Below, piece by piece: positions 8,890 through 17,322 of a stretch of 64,000 nt of DNA. Source of the stretch: JANQIO01 sp965229625 (GTDB taxonomy: Bacteria > Pseudomonadota > Gammaproteobacteria > Pseudomonadales > Halieaceae); NCBI GenBank assembly GCA_965229625.1, contig CBDDJJ010000001.1, positions 806,001 to 870,000 of the forward strand, given 5' to 3'. The number at the start of each line of letters is the position of its first letter. Position 1 is the stretch's first letter. A model generated the notes under the pieces. That model saw only the letters and a program-made list of their open reading frames with translations. It made no database searches and was not told the DNA's origin. The position numbers and the translations under genes were made by a program.

Positions 8890-9654
8890 TCACTGGCCTT
8901 TGGCGGCCTCTCGCTCTGCCCGAATCTCGGCCAGAAGCTCTGTCTCTTCCGGCGTCATGTCCCGCTGCTTCAGCAGGTCGGGCCGACGCTCCAGCGTTCT
9001 CGCCAGGGCCTGCTTCAGGCGCCAGCGGCGAATCCGCTCGTGGTTGCCGCTCAACAACACCTCCGGCACTCGTCGACCCTGGTACTCCTCAGGTCGCGTG
9101 TAGTGCGGGCAATCCAGCAGGCCGTCCGCGAAGGAATCCTGCTGTGCTGAGTCCTCATGGCCCAACACTCCCGGCAACTGCCGACTTACCGCATCGATGA
9201 CCACCATCGCCGCCAGTTCACCACCGCTCAGCACGTAGTCGCCGATAGACACTTCCATATCGACTTCGGCCTCGAGCACGCGCTCGTCGACCCCTTCGTA
9301 GCGCCCGGCTACCAGCACCAGCTCAGAGAGCTGTGCCAGCTCTTCGACCAGTGCCTGGTCCAAACGGCGCCCCTGGGGCGACAGGTAAACCACCTTACGC
9401 CCGCCCGCGCCCGGCTCACCGAGCTGTTGGCGGGCATCGGCCAGCGCAGCTTCCAGGGTGTCGATCTTCATCAACATACCAGGGCCGCCGCCATAGGGCC
9501 GGTCATCTACCGTACCGTGGCGGTCGGTGGCGTAATCCCTGGGATTACTCAGGAACAGCTGTAACTGCCCCTGTTCCACCGCCCTGCCAGTCACGCCGTA
9601 ATCGCTCACGGCGCTGAACATCTCCGGAAACAGGCTGACCAGCGCTATGCGCAT
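8890..9654 (-). CDS. trmD: tRNA (guanine-N1)-methyltransferase TrmD
   Basis: SPOUT-class enzyme that methylates G37 of tRNAs with a G at position 36, preventing +1 frameshifting. The 254-residue protein shows MRIALVSLFPEMF at the N-terminus, VDDRPYGGGPGM near 51-62, and the trefoil-knot segments LVAGRYEGVDERV and SIGDYVLSGGELA that bind S-adenosylmethionine. It starts at the ATG 9652-9654, three bases after rimM, so the two are translationally linked. Confidence 0.96.
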   Translation of the reverse strand: MRIALVSLFPEMFSAVSDYGVTGRAVEQGQLQLFLSNPRDYATDRHGTVDDRPYGGGPGMLMKIDTLEAALADARQQLGEPGAGGRKVVYLSPQGRRLDQALVEELAQLSELVLVAGRYEGVDERVLEAEVDMEVSIGDYVLSGGELAAMVVIDAVSRQLPGVLGHEDSAQQDSFADGLLDCPHYTRPEEYQGRRVPEVLLSGNHERIRRWRLKQALARTLERRPDLLKQRDMTPEETELLAEIRAEREAAKGQ

Positions 9655-9657
9655 GAC

Positions 9658-10185
9658 CTAGAACTCCGGGTCCCAGTCCACCTCGATGGTCCCTGCCTCG
9701 AGGTCGACCGCTTTAACATACTGCCCCTGCACCCAGGGGATGAGCCGCTCGCGCGAGTCCATGCTCCCCTCACAGGGATTGACGACCAACACATCGTTGG
9801 CGCCGGTCTCAAGCAGGTGGTCCACCTCGCCGAGACACCGGCCTGAGGTCATTACCTTCAGGCCCTCGAGCTGGTGCCAGTAGTACTGGTCCTGCTCCAA
9901 CGCGGGCAACAGTTCCCGCGGTACTGCGATATCACAGCCTTTGAGAAGCTCGGCGGCGTTGCGATCGTCAACTCCGACGATGTGCGCAATCAGTCCCTTG
10001 CCGTGCTCCCTGCCACCCTCGAACTCAATGGCCTCCCACTGGCCGCGGCGGCGAATCTTCCAGTCCCGGTAGCCGAACAGATTTTCCGGCGGCTCCGTGA
10101 ACGAGTGAATCCTGACCCAACCCTTGATGCCGTAAACGCCGCTGATGCGGCCGACGATCAATTCCTGCGTCAGCTCGTCACTCAA
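9658..10185 (-). CDS. rimM: ribosome maturation factor RimM
   Basis: Assists 16S rRNA processing and 30S head assembly by binding S19. The 175-residue length is normal; the RimM N-domain begins IVGRISGVYGIKGWVRI, and the PRC-barrel half contains YYWHQLEGLKV and ends LEAGTIEVDWDPEF. The only start giving the full N-terminus is a TTG at 10183-10185, without a strong Shine-Dalgarno, so the exact start is uncertain. It lies between rpsP and trmD as in most gammaproteobacteria. Confidence 0.93.
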   Translation of the reverse strand: MSDELTQELIVGRISGVYGIKGWVRIHSFTEPPENLFGYRDWKIRRRGQWEAIEFEGGREHGKGLIAHIVGVDDRNAAELLKGCDIAVPRELLPALEQDQYYWHQLEGLKVMTSGRCLGEVDHLLETGANDVLVVNPCEGSMDSRERLIPWVQGQYVKAVDLEAGTIEVDWDPEF

Positions 10186-10205
10186 AAAGGAGTCGAGCAG
10201 CGGGA

Positions 10206-10463
10206 TCAGGCCGCTGCCTGCTCCTTGCGCGACTGCTTGACCAGTGACGCAACGCGATCACTGAGCTGGGCGCCCTGGGATACCCAATAGTCCACACGCT
10301 CATTGTCGACGCGCAGGCGTTCTTCCTGGCCGCGGGCGATCGGGTTGAAGAATCCCACGCGCTCGATGAAACGACCGTTGCGCGCATTGCGGCTATCGGT
10401 CACGGTCAGGTGAAAAAACGGGCGCTTCTTGGAGCCACCCCGAGCCAAACGAATTGTTACCAT
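10206..10463 (-). CDS. rpsP: 30S ribosomal protein S16
   Basis: Small-subunit assembly protein, 85 residues from the ATG at 10461-10463 (MVTIRLARGGSKKRPFFHL). The open frame extends 44 codons upstream but only this start matches S16 proteins. It is the first gene of the rpsP-rimM-trmD-rplS operon, with a leader of roughly 90 bases. The C-terminus ends VKQSRKEQAAA. Confidence 0.97.
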   Translation of the reverse strand: MVTIRLARGGSKKRPFFHLTVTDSRNARNGRFIERVGFFNPIARGQEERLRVDNERVDYWVSQGAQLSDRVASLVKQSRKEQAAA

Positions 10464-10557
10464 TGTCTTTAAAACGTCCCTTAAGTTGACGGTTTCTGCC
10501 GGGAAAACGCAAAAAGCGCACACAGCGAATAGCCGCCGGGTTCCGGAAAAGGCGCGT

Positions 10558-10563
10558 ATTCTA
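10558..10563 (-). promoter_or_regulatory. candidate -10 box of the rpsP operon
   Basis: TAGAAT on the minus strand about 95 bases before rpsP, preceded by an AT-rich stretch (TTTTATT) at the -35 distance but no good -35 hexamer. It is the best -10 match in the interval. Just upstream a GGGGC/GCCCC hairpin (about 10576-10592) may belong to the region between ffh and rpsP. Confidence 0.35.
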
Positions 10564-10718
10564 CGTGAAACACTGGGGCAATAAAAGCCCCGCAATCAGA
10601 AAATTCCCAGCCTTATCAGAGGCTTATTTACCACCCACCATAAAGTCGCCATGGCGCCCGACAGATGTTCCCAGAGCAGCGACATAGCTCCGTAGGCCGG
10701 GCGTGAACTGGGTCTGCA

Positions 10719-10810
10719 TTTCCCCGGACACGCTAAAAGCATGACGTCCCTGTCCCGCTCGGGAACGCGGCCGCTGCGCGGGCCGTCCTGGCCGTTCACG
10801 GTCCGGGAAA
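10719..10810. repeat. palindromic element copy B
   Basis: Second copy of the element seen at 8134-8229, in the same orientation. The arms are TTTCCCCGGAC (10719-10729) and GTCCGGGAAA (10801-10810), complementary with one bulged C. The core begins ACGCTAAAAGCATGACGTCC; its internal hairpin region is longer and more GC-rich than in copy A. It lies in the 587-base gap between ffh and rpsP (10464-11050), which holds copies B and C, the rpsP leader and no credible gene. Confidence 0.8.
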
Positions 10811-10905
10811 GCCCAGGCACAGCTCACGCCCTACTGCAGAGCGAATTCCAACAATTCAGCTACGAAGCACGCCGTCTGGACCAAATACAGGGGAGCATGT
10901 GCGGT

Positions 10906-11002
10906 GGGTGGGGCGCTTTCGGGTCCGTATGCGGCCAGGACGGCCGCATCCGAGCGAGACAGGGACGTCATGCTTTTAGCGTGTCCCGAAAGCGCCCCAC
11001 CC
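10906..11002. repeat. palindromic element copy C (inverted)
   Basis: Third copy, in the opposite orientation to copies A and B. Perfect 18-base arms (10906-10923 GGGTGGGGCGCTTTCGGG with 10985-11002) enclose a 61-base core whose reverse complement matches copies A and B almost base for base. The outer arm sequence differs from that of copy A but pairs fully with its own partner. It begins 49 bases past the ffh stop and might act as a 3' hairpin for the ffh transcript. Confidence 0.85.
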
Positions 11003-11050
11003 GCCGCGCGTGCGTATTCGGAGCGCCTTGCTCGTCGAGACAGCCGTGCC

Positions 11051-12445
11051 TTACTTGAAGGGTGGCATCCCAGGCGGCATACCGCCGGGGGGCATTCCGC
11101 CGCCGCCCATGGCGCCCCCCAACCCGCGCATCATCTTCTGCATGCCACCGCCCTTCATTTTCTTCATCATCTTGGCCATCTGCTTATGCTGCTTGAGCAG
11201 ACGGTTGAGGTCCTGCACCTGGGTGCCGGAGCCGGCGGTGATGCGGCGCTTGCGGGAGCCCTGGATGATTTCCGGGCGGCGCCGTTCGTCCGGGGTCATG
11301 GAATTGATCATGGCTTCCATGCGGGCGAACAGCTTCATGTCCATATTCTGCTGGGCGGCCTGGGCCATGCCGCCCATGCCGGGCAGCTTGTCCAGCATGC
11401 CGGTGATGCCGCCCATATTGTTGAGCTGCTGTAGCTGGTCGCGGAAATCCTCGAGGTCGAAGCGCTTGCCCTTCTTGACCTTGCTGACCAGCTTTTCCGC
11501 TTTCTTGCGGTCAATCTTCTGCTCGGCTTCCTCGATCAGTGACAGCACGTCACCCATGCCGAGGATGCGCGAGGCCAGGCGATCGGGGTGGAAGGGGTCC
11601 AGCGCCTCGGTCTTTTCGCCGACCCCGAGGAACTTGATGGGCTTGCCGGTAATGGCGCGCACCGACAGGGCCGCACCGCCGCGGGTATCAGCATCCACCT
11701 TGGTGAGCACCACCCCGGTCAACGGCAGGGCCTCGTTGAAGGCCTTGGCCGTATTGGCGGCGTCCTGGCCGGTCATGGCATCCACCACGAACAGGGTTTC
11801 CACGGGATTAATGCTGCGGTGCAGCTCGGTGATCTCCGCCATCATCTGCTCATCGATGGCCAGGCGACCCGCGGTGTCGATAATCAGCACGTCGGCAAAT
11901 CGCAGCTTCGCCTCAGCCAGTGCGGCCTCGGCAATGGCCAGCGGTTTCTGCGATTCATCGCTGGGGAAGAACTCGGCGCCGACATCCGCAGCCAGGGTTT
12001 CGAGCTGGCGTATCGCCGCCGGGCGATAGACGTCGGCACTGGCGACCATGACTTTCTTCTTGTCACGCTCCTTGAGGTGCCGGGCAAGCTTGGCCACCGA
12101 GGTGGTCTTACCGGCGCCCTGCAGGCCTGCCATCAGGATGACCGCCGGAGGCGTGGTCGCCAGGTTCAGCGACTCGTTGGCGGCGCCCATGAGCTGCTCG
12201 AGCTCTGCCTGCACGATCTTGATAAACGCCTGGCCGGGGCTGAGGCTGCTACTGACCTCCTGGCCCAGCGCGCGCTGCCGCACTGACTCCACGAACTCCT
12301 TCACCACGGGCAAGGCCACGTCGGCCTCCAGCAGCGCCATACGCACCTCGCGCAGGGTTTCGGAGATATTGTCGTCGGTCAGCTTGGCCTTGCCCGTGAT
12401 CTTCTTGAGGCTTTGGGAAAGGCGTTCGCTAAGATTGTCAAACAT
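11051..12445 (-). CDS. ffh: signal recognition particle protein Ffh
   Basis: SRP54 GTPase that binds signal sequences with 4.5S RNA and docks with FtsY. At 464 residues: N domain (1-85), G domain with the P-loop GLQGAGKTT at 107-115 and DTAGR near 190, then a methionine-rich M domain from about 300. The C-terminus is an extended Gly/Met/Pro tail (GGMPPGGMPPGMPPFK). The start is the ATG at 12443-12445. It is transcribed away from ypjD, with a 105-base divergent gap, as in Pseudomonas and E. coli. Confidence 0.97.
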   Translation of the reverse strand: MFDNLSERLSQSLKKITGKAKLTDDNISETLREVRMALLEADVALPVVKEFVESVRQRALGQEVSSSLSPGQAFIKIVQAELEQLMGAANESLNLATTPPAVILMAGLQGAGKTTSVAKLARHLKERDKKKVMVASADVYRPAAIRQLETLAADVGAEFFPSDESQKPLAIAEAALAEAKLRFADVLIIDTAGRLAIDEQMMAEITELHRSINPVETLFVVDAMTGQDAANTAKAFNEALPLTGVVLTKVDADTRGGAALSVRAITGKPIKFLGVGEKTEALDPFHPDRLASRILGMGDVLSLIEEAEQKIDRKKAEKLVSKVKKGKRFDLEDFRDQLQQLNNMGGITGMLDKLPGMGGMAQAAQQNMDMKLFARMEAMINSMTPDERRRPEIIQGSRKRRITAGSGTQVQDLNRLLKQHKQMAKMMKKMKGGGMQKMMRGLGGAMGGGGMPPGGMPPGMPPFK

Positions 12446-12550
12446 GCTGGGAGCTCACCGCTGGGGACCGGCCTCAAAGGCTTGCTTGCCAAGGCCTATG
12501 CAAATGGGTACAAAGACGCGAAGTATACGTTACCGGGAATTGATCCCCAA

Positions 12551-13357
12551 ATGTCCAGCGCCTCGGTCGCCGCATTAATCGCCGCCGTTCTCTACATCGC
12601 CGTCAGCATCCTGCAGGCACGCCGCGCGGCGCGCCGCAGTGAGGCCAGCCCGGCGCCGATCTATGGTCTGGCGGGCGCCGCAGTGCTGCTGCATGGCATC
12701 GCCGCCCTTGGCATGATGACTGCAGATTCGGGGATCAGTTTCAGCCTGTTCCGGGCCGGGTCGCTGATCTTCTGGATGGTCAACCTGAGCCTGCTGATCA
12801 GCCTGGCGTGGCGTCCACTGCAGAATCTCATGGTGGTGCTATTTCCCATCTCGGCACTCGCATTGCTGCTCTCCAGCTTTGGCCCCGCCCAGGGGACACC
12901 GCTGACGGACCTGTCGGGCGGTTTGCTCACCCACATCAGCACCTCCATGCTGGCCTACGCGGTACTGGCCATTGCCGCCTGCCAGGCAGCCGCGGTGGCG
13001 ATGCAGGATTACCAGTTGCGCCATCGCCAGACCCGCGGCCTGGTGCAGCTGCTACCACCTTTGCAGCTGATGGAGAGCATGCTGTTTGAGATTGTCTGGG
13101 TTGGCCTGTTGCTGCTGACGGTGTCGATCGGGTCGGGCTTCCTGTTTATCGAGGATATTTTCGCCCAGCACCTCGTGCACAAAACGGTGCTCTCCCTCTG
13201 CGCCTGGCTGCTGTTTGCCACCCTGCTGTGGGGGCGCCATCAGCTTGGATGGCGCAGCCAGATGGCGGCTCGCTTTACGCTAGGCGGCTTCGCTGCCCTG
13301 GCGCTGGCCTACGCGGGCAGCAAGTTTGTGCTCGAACTGATTCTCGAGCGTGGCTGA
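12551..13357 (+). CDS. ypjD: inner-membrane protein YpjD, CcsA/HemX-like
   Basis: Membrane protein of the cytochrome-c-assembly (CcsA/HemX) superfamily with about eight hydrophobic segments, 268 residues from the ATG at 12551 (MSSASVAALIAAVLY). Conserved features are GGLLTHISTSMLAYA, with a histidine in a membrane segment, LPPLQLMESMLFEIVW and the final HKTVLSLCAWLLFATLLWGRH. Its place between ffh and yfjD is conserved in gammaproteobacteria. A haem-handling role is suggested by the superfamily, but the true function of YpjD is not settled. The open frame upstream of 12551 overlaps ffh and is not credible. Confidence 0.85.
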   Translation: MSSASVAALIAAVLYIAVSILQARRAARRSEASPAPIYGLAGAAVLLHGIAALGMMTADSGISFSLFRAGSLIFWMVNLSLLISLAWRPLQNLMVVLFPISALALLLSSFGPAQGTPLTDLSGGLLTHISTSMLAYAVLAIAACQAAAVAMQDYQLRHRQTRGLVQLLPPLQLMESMLFEIVWVGLLLLTVSIGSGFLFIEDIFAQHLVHKTVLSLCAWLLFATLLWGRHQLGWRSQMAARFTLGGFAALALAYAGSKFVLELILERG

Positions 13358-13434
13358 GAGCCGACCGCGGCCTTGCGATCATCGGGGATTTTATTCAAGA
13401 TGCTGGTTCTTAGTTTTCCCGGGGTAAGCCCTGC

Positions 13435-14700
13435 TTGAACGAAGCTCCGCTGGGTCTTCTTTTCTCAATCCTCGGCGTTCTGCTCCTGTTGTCTGCCTTC
13501 TTCTCGAGCTCCGAGACTGGCATGATGGCCCTGGACCGCTATCGGCTTAAACACCTGCGCGAACAGAACCACCGCGGCGCGCGCCGGGCCAGCCGGCTGC
13601 TCAAGCGCCCCGACCGACTGATCGGACTGATCCTCATCGGCAACAACCTCGTCAACGTGCTGGCAGCCGCCATCGTGACGATTATTGCCATCCGCCTGCT
13701 GGGCGATGCCGGCATCGCCATCGGCTCCCTGCTGCTGACCCTGGTGCTGTTGGTCTTCGCCGAGATCACCCCCAAGACCATCGCCGCGCTGCACCCTGAG
13801 CGCATCGCCTTCCCGGCCAGTGCCGTGCTGTCGCCGCTGTTAAAGCTGCTGTACCCCGTCGTCTGGTTTGTGAATGTCATCACCAACGGCCTGTTGCGGC
13901 TGCTGGGATTCGACCCACGGGCGGTGGCCGAGTCAGGGCTCACCACCGACGAACTGCGCACCATCGTCAACGACACCGGTCACATGATCCCCGATACCCA
14001 CCAGGGGATGCTGCTCAATATCCTCGAGCTGGAAAAAGTGACGGTGGACGACATCATGGTGCCGCGGGTCGAGGTGTTTGGCCTCGACCTGGACGACAGC
14101 GACGAGGTGCTGCTGGAGCAGATCCAGTCCAGCGAGTACACCCGGCTGCCGGTGTTCGAAGACGACATCAATAATGTCGCCGGCATTCTGCACATGCGCC
14201 GCACCAGCCGGTTCATCGATGAGAACGGCCTGCACCGGGAACGCATGCTGGCGGAAATAGAAAAGCCCTACTTCGTGCCCGAAGGCACACCGCTGCATAC
14301 CCAACTGTTGAACTTCCAGCGCCAGAAGCTGCGCATCGGCGTGGTGGTGGACGAGTATGGGGAGGTCATGGGGCTGGTAACCCTGGAGGATATCCTCGAG
14401 GAAATCGTCGGCGAGTTTACTTCCAACCTGGCGGAGGCCATCGAGGACATCTTCCCGCAGCAGGACGGCAGCTACATCATTAACGGCAGCGCCAATGTGC
14501 GGGAAATCAACAAGTCCCTGGGCTGGGAACTGCCTACTGACGGGCCCAAGACACTCAACGGGCTGCTGCTCGAGTACCTTGAGTCATTCCCCGAAGCCAG
14601 CGCCGGCGTGCGCATCGGCGACTACTGCATGGACATCCTGCAGTTGCAGGACAACGTAATCACCTCCGTGCACGCCCAGCTGCTGCCCCGCAGCGACTGA
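13435..14700 (+). CDS. yfjD: CNNM/CorB-family transporter (DUF21-CBS-CorC)
   Basis: Inner-membrane protein of the HlyC/CorC family linked to Mg2+/Co2+ homeostasis. The 421 residues comprise a DUF21 membrane domain (about 5-185, with FFSSSETGMMALDRYRL and PERIAFPAS), a CBS-domain pair (about 205-330, DIMVPRVEVFGLD and VVVDEYGEVMGLVTLEDILEEIVGE) and a C-terminal CorC_HlyC domain (about 340-421). The start is a TTG at 13435 with GGGGTAAG upstream; no ATG gives the full N-terminus. It follows ypjD by 77 bases on the same strand. Confidence 0.9.
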   Translation: MNEAPLGLLFSILGVLLLLSAFFSSSETGMMALDRYRLKHLREQNHRGARRASRLLKRPDRLIGLILIGNNLVNVLAAAIVTIIAIRLLGDAGIAIGSLLLTLVLLVFAEITPKTIAALHPERIAFPASAVLSPLLKLLYPVVWFVNVITNGLLRLLGFDPRAVAESGLTTDELRTIVNDTGHMIPDTHQGMLLNILELEKVTVDDIMVPRVEVFGLDLDDSDEVLLEQIQSSEYTRLPVFEDDINNVAGILHMRRTSRFIDENGLHRERMLAEIEKPYFVPEGTPLHTQLLNFQRQKLRIGVVVDEYGEVMGLVTLEDILEEIVGEFTSNLAEAIEDIFPQQDGSYIINGSANVREINKSLGWELPTDGPKTLNGLLLEYLESFPEASAGVRIGDYCMDILQLQDNVITSVHAQLLPRSD

Positions 14701-14727
14701 TTACCTTCACGAAGGCTTCTGACAGCG

Positions 14728-15249
14728 TCACAGTGCCCTTAGCGTGGCATTGAAGCGCTCGGCGTTGTCGACATAGTGATTGGCGTTGCTGGAAAAGTGT
14801 TCCTGCTGTTCGGGCGTCAATTCCCGCTTGATACGGGCAGGCACGCCCATCACCAGGCTGCCGTCGGGGATCTCCATGCCTTCCGGCACCAGCGAGTTGG
14901 CACCAATGACACAGTTGCGCCCCACCTTTGCGCCGTTCAGGACCACCGCATTGATGCCCACCAGGGTGCCATCACCAATGCTGCAGCCATGGACCATGGC
15001 GTTGTGCCCGACGGTGACGCTATTGCCAATCACCAGCGGGAACCCAGGGTCCGAGTGGCATACCGACCCATCCTGGATGTTGGTGCGCTCACCAATGCGG
15101 ATGGTGTCGTTATCACCGCGAATGACGACGCTGAACCAGACACTGGAGCCCGCGCCCAGCACGACATCGCCAATGACAGCGGCATTGGGCGCCACGAAAT
15201 GGCCCTCGCCTTCCAGCACGGGTGACTTGTCGTCAATTTGGTAGAGCAT
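14728..15249 (-). CDS. yrdA: gamma-carbonic-anhydrase-like protein YrdA
   Basis: Left-handed beta-helix protein of the gamma-carbonic anhydrase/YrdA family, 173 residues. The three zinc-ligand histidines are present (H65 in SVCHSD, H82 and H87 in GHNAMVHGC), with the RGDND turn at 44-48 and hexapeptide repeats throughout. It probably forms a metal-binding trimer; YrdA proteins often show weak or no carbonic anhydrase activity, so catalysis is uncertain. The ATG at 15247-15249 has AGGAGA just before it. It lies 18 bases beyond the Nudix gene on the same strand. Confidence 0.88.
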   Translation of the reverse strand: MLYQIDDKSPVLEGEGHFVAPNAAVIGDVVLGAGSSVWFSVVIRGDNDTIRIGERTNIQDGSVCHSDPGFPLVIGNSVTVGHNAMVHGCSIGDGTLVGINAVVLNGAKVGRNCVIGANSLVPEGMEIPDGSLVMGVPARIKRELTPEQQEHFSSNANHYVDNAERFNATLRAL

Positions 15250-15267
15250 CGAATTCTCCTGTCAGTG

Positions 15268-15864
15268 TTAAGGGTTTGTTCCGGCGGGTTCACGGCCCCG
15301 CCAGTAGTCTTCCATGTCCAGGTTGGCGTTGCAGGCCAGGTTCACCAGGGTCACCAGGATGGCAGCGGTAATTCCCCAGATCGGGTAGTCCTGCCACTGG
15401 TACTGGGGCACTTGCCGTTCGCGGTTGCCGTAGCGTAGGTGCCGGAATGACAGTTCGGCGCTGTCTGCGAAGAATGCCAGCGGCGCCTCAAAAACAACAT
15501 CCAGTTCATCGGTGTTGGCGGCCAGGCGGGTTCGCGTATGCACCCGGGCCACGCAGGGAGTGACCTGGATATCGGTACGCGTCACCAGCGGTGACAGGTA
15601 GCCCAGGGGTTCGACAGTATCCCGCGCCAGGGCCACCTCTTCTTCTGCCTCACGCAGGGCCGTGTCCCAGTGGTCGACGTCTTCCGGGTCACATTTGCCG
15701 CCCGGGAAAGCGACCTCGCCGGCGTGCAGCCTGAGGTGTGGAGCGCGCCGGGTGAGCAGGACCGTGGTTTCTGGCAGATCTTCGTAGAGCGCCACCAGCA
15801 CGGACGACTGGGGTAAACCGTTTGCTACCGCCGGGGCTTCGCTGGCGAGGCGCCGACGCAGCAC
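15268..15864 (-). CDS. nudL: Nudix hydrolase, CoA pyrophosphatase type
   Basis: 198-residue Nudix protein. The motif preceding the box (TRRAPHLRLHAGEVAFPGG) is the UPF0035 signature of NudL-type CoA pyrophosphatases, which split coenzyme A into 3',5'-ADP and phosphopantetheine. The Nudix box runs on from this as GGKCDPEDVDHWDTALREAEEEVAL, with REAEEE as the metal-binding part; the usual Gly after EE is replaced by Val. A GTG at 15862-15864 is the first available start, 20 bases after the upstream NIF3-like gene. Substrate assignment is by family only. Confidence 0.82.
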   Translation of the reverse strand: MLRRRLASEAPAVANGLPQSSVLVALYEDLPETTVLLTRRAPHLRLHAGEVAFPGGKCDPEDVDHWDTALREAEEEVALARDTVEPLGYLSPLVTRTDIQVTPCVARVHTRTRLAANTDELDVVFEAPLAFFADSAELSFRHLRYGNRERQVPQYQWQDYPIWGITAAILVTLVNLACNANLDMEDYWRGREPAGTNP

Positions 15865-15884
15865 ATTGATCGGGTCGGCACTGA

Positions 15885-16196
15885 TCAGACCACCTCCACC
15901 CTGATCAGGTCGAAAGCAGGTTCTTCGTAGGGGTGGCTGGCTCGCAGCGCGGCGATCACAACATCCACCACCTCATCAGCACAGACCATTTCCACCCGGT
16001 ACTCCGCCACCTGCTCCACCTCTCCATGAGTACCGACAAAGGGCTCGCTGCCCTCCCCGGGCCGGAACTGGCCGGTGCCCAGCACCTGCCAGCAGCAATC
16101 GCTGTACATACCGATGCGTCCGGCCCCGGCATCGAACAGGGCACGTTTGACCGACTCGAGCTCGGCCTCGGGAATATAGACACAGAGTTTAAACAC
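15885..16196 (-). CDS. short NIF3/YqfO-like protein
   Basis: Small protein of about 103 residues (VFKLCVYIPEAELESVKRALFDAGAG) matching the inserted middle domain of YqfO/NIF3 proteins, here free-standing; it ends HPYEEPAFDLIRVEVV, including the HPYEEP motif of the family. Function is not established; the domain is PII-like in fold. The GTG at 16194-16196 (a second GTG precedes it) has GAGGAG at good spacing and overlaps the tgt stop by eight bases, implying coupled translation. An ORF starting at 16244 would overlap tgt much further and is less likely. Confidence 0.8.
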   Translation of the reverse strand: MFKLCVYIPEAELESVKRALFDAGAGRIGMYSDCCWQVLGTGQFRPGEGSEPFVGTHGEVEQVAEYRVEMVCADEVVDVVIAALRASHPYEEPAFDLIRVEVV

Positions 16197-17322
16197 CACT
16201 GACTCCTCGTTGCTGGCCTGCGTAGTATGCCTCGGTAAACTCATCGAGACTGCCCTGCTCTATCGCCGCGCGGATACCGGCCATGTGATTCTGGTAATAG
16301 CGCAGGTTGTGAATGGTATTGAGCTGGGAACCGAGAATCTCGTTGCACTTGTCCAGGTGGTGCAGGTAGGCGCGGCTGAAATTCCGGCAGGTGTAGCAGT
16401 CGCAGTCCGGGTCCAACGGTTCGGTGCTGTGCCGATGGGCGGCATTGCGCAGCTTGATGACACCGCGGGACGTGAAGATATAGCCATTGCGCGCATTGCG
16501 GGTGGGCATGACGCAGTCAAACATGTCGACACCGCGCCGCACCGCCTCGAGGATGTCCGCAGGTGTACCCACGCCCATCAGATAGCGGGGCTTGTCCGCT
16601 GGCAGGGTGTCGGCACTGGCGTCCAGTACAGCCATCATCTCTGCCTTGGGTTCGCCTACCGACAGGCCCCCAATGGCGTAACCGTCGAAACCGATCTCCA
16701 CCAGGCCTGCGAGGGATTCCTGTCGCAGATGATCGTACATGCCGCCCTGGACGATGCCGAACAGGGCCGCATCATTGCCAGTGTGGGCTTGCTTGCTGCG
16801 TTCCGCCCAGAGCAGGGAGAGTTCCATTGATGCCCGTGCCTCCCTCTCGGTCGCCGGGTAAGGCGTGCACTCGTCGAAGATCATGACGATATCGGCGCCC
16901 AGGGCGCGCTGCACTGCCATCGAGGTTTCCGGGTCCAGGAACACCTGGTCCCCGTCTACCGGCGACTGGAAACGCACACCCTCCTCGCTGATCTTGCGCA
17001 GGTCGCCGAGGCTGAAAACCTGGAAGCCGCCGGAGTCGGTGAGAATCGGGCCGCTCCAGCCCATGAAATCATGCAGGTCGCCGTGGGCGCTGATCACCTC
17101 AACCCCCGGCCGCAGCCAGAGATGGAAGGTGTTGCCCAGCAGAATCTCCGCGCCAGTGTTGCGAACATCGTCGGGCGTCATGCCCTTCACGGTGCCGTAG
17201 GTGCCCACCGGCATGAAGGCCGGGGTCTCGACGCTGCCGCGTGGAAAGCTCAGCCGGCCCCGCCGGGCGGCGCCGTCCGCCCCAAGCCGTTCAAAGCGCA
17301 TCCTTGAGGCAGGATTGCTCAC
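16189..17322 (-). CDS. tgt: queuine tRNA-ribosyltransferase (tRNA-guanine transglycosylase)
   Basis: Exchanges the wobble guanine of GUN-anticodon tRNAs for preQ1 during queuosine synthesis. The 377 residues include the substrate-site motif LTDSGGFQVFSL, the nucleophile region DMFDCVMPTRNARNG and the zinc site CDCYTC followed by HHL further on. The start is a GTG at 17320-17322 that overlaps the queA stop (GTGA); an internal ATG at residue 8 is an alternative. The queA-tgt pair is a conserved operon; here tgt is followed by the NIF3-like gene in place of yajC-secD. Confidence 0.96.
   Translation of the reverse strand: MSNPASRMRFERLGADGAARRGRLSFPRGSVETPAFMPVGTYGTVKGMTPDDVRNTGAEILLGNTFHLWLRPGVEVISAHGDLHDFMGWSGPILTDSGGFQVFSLGDLRKISEEGVRFQSPVDGDQVFLDPETSMAVQRALGADIVMIFDECTPYPATEREARASMELSLLWAERSKQAHTGNDAALFGIVQGGMYDHLRQESLAGLVEIGFDGYAIGGLSVGEPKAEMMAVLDASADTLPADKPRYLMGVGTPADILEAVRRGVDMFDCVMPTRNARNGYIFTSRGVIKLRNAAHRHSTEPLDPDCDCYTCRNFSRAYLHHLDKCNEILGSQLNTIHNLRYYQNHMAGIRAAIEQGSLDEFTEAYYAGQQRGVSGV

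Noticed and set aside
10596..11058. Several open frames between ffh and rpsP, on both strands
   Set aside because: They are by-products of GC-rich palindromes B and C; shared peptides come from the repeated DNA, not from coding selection.
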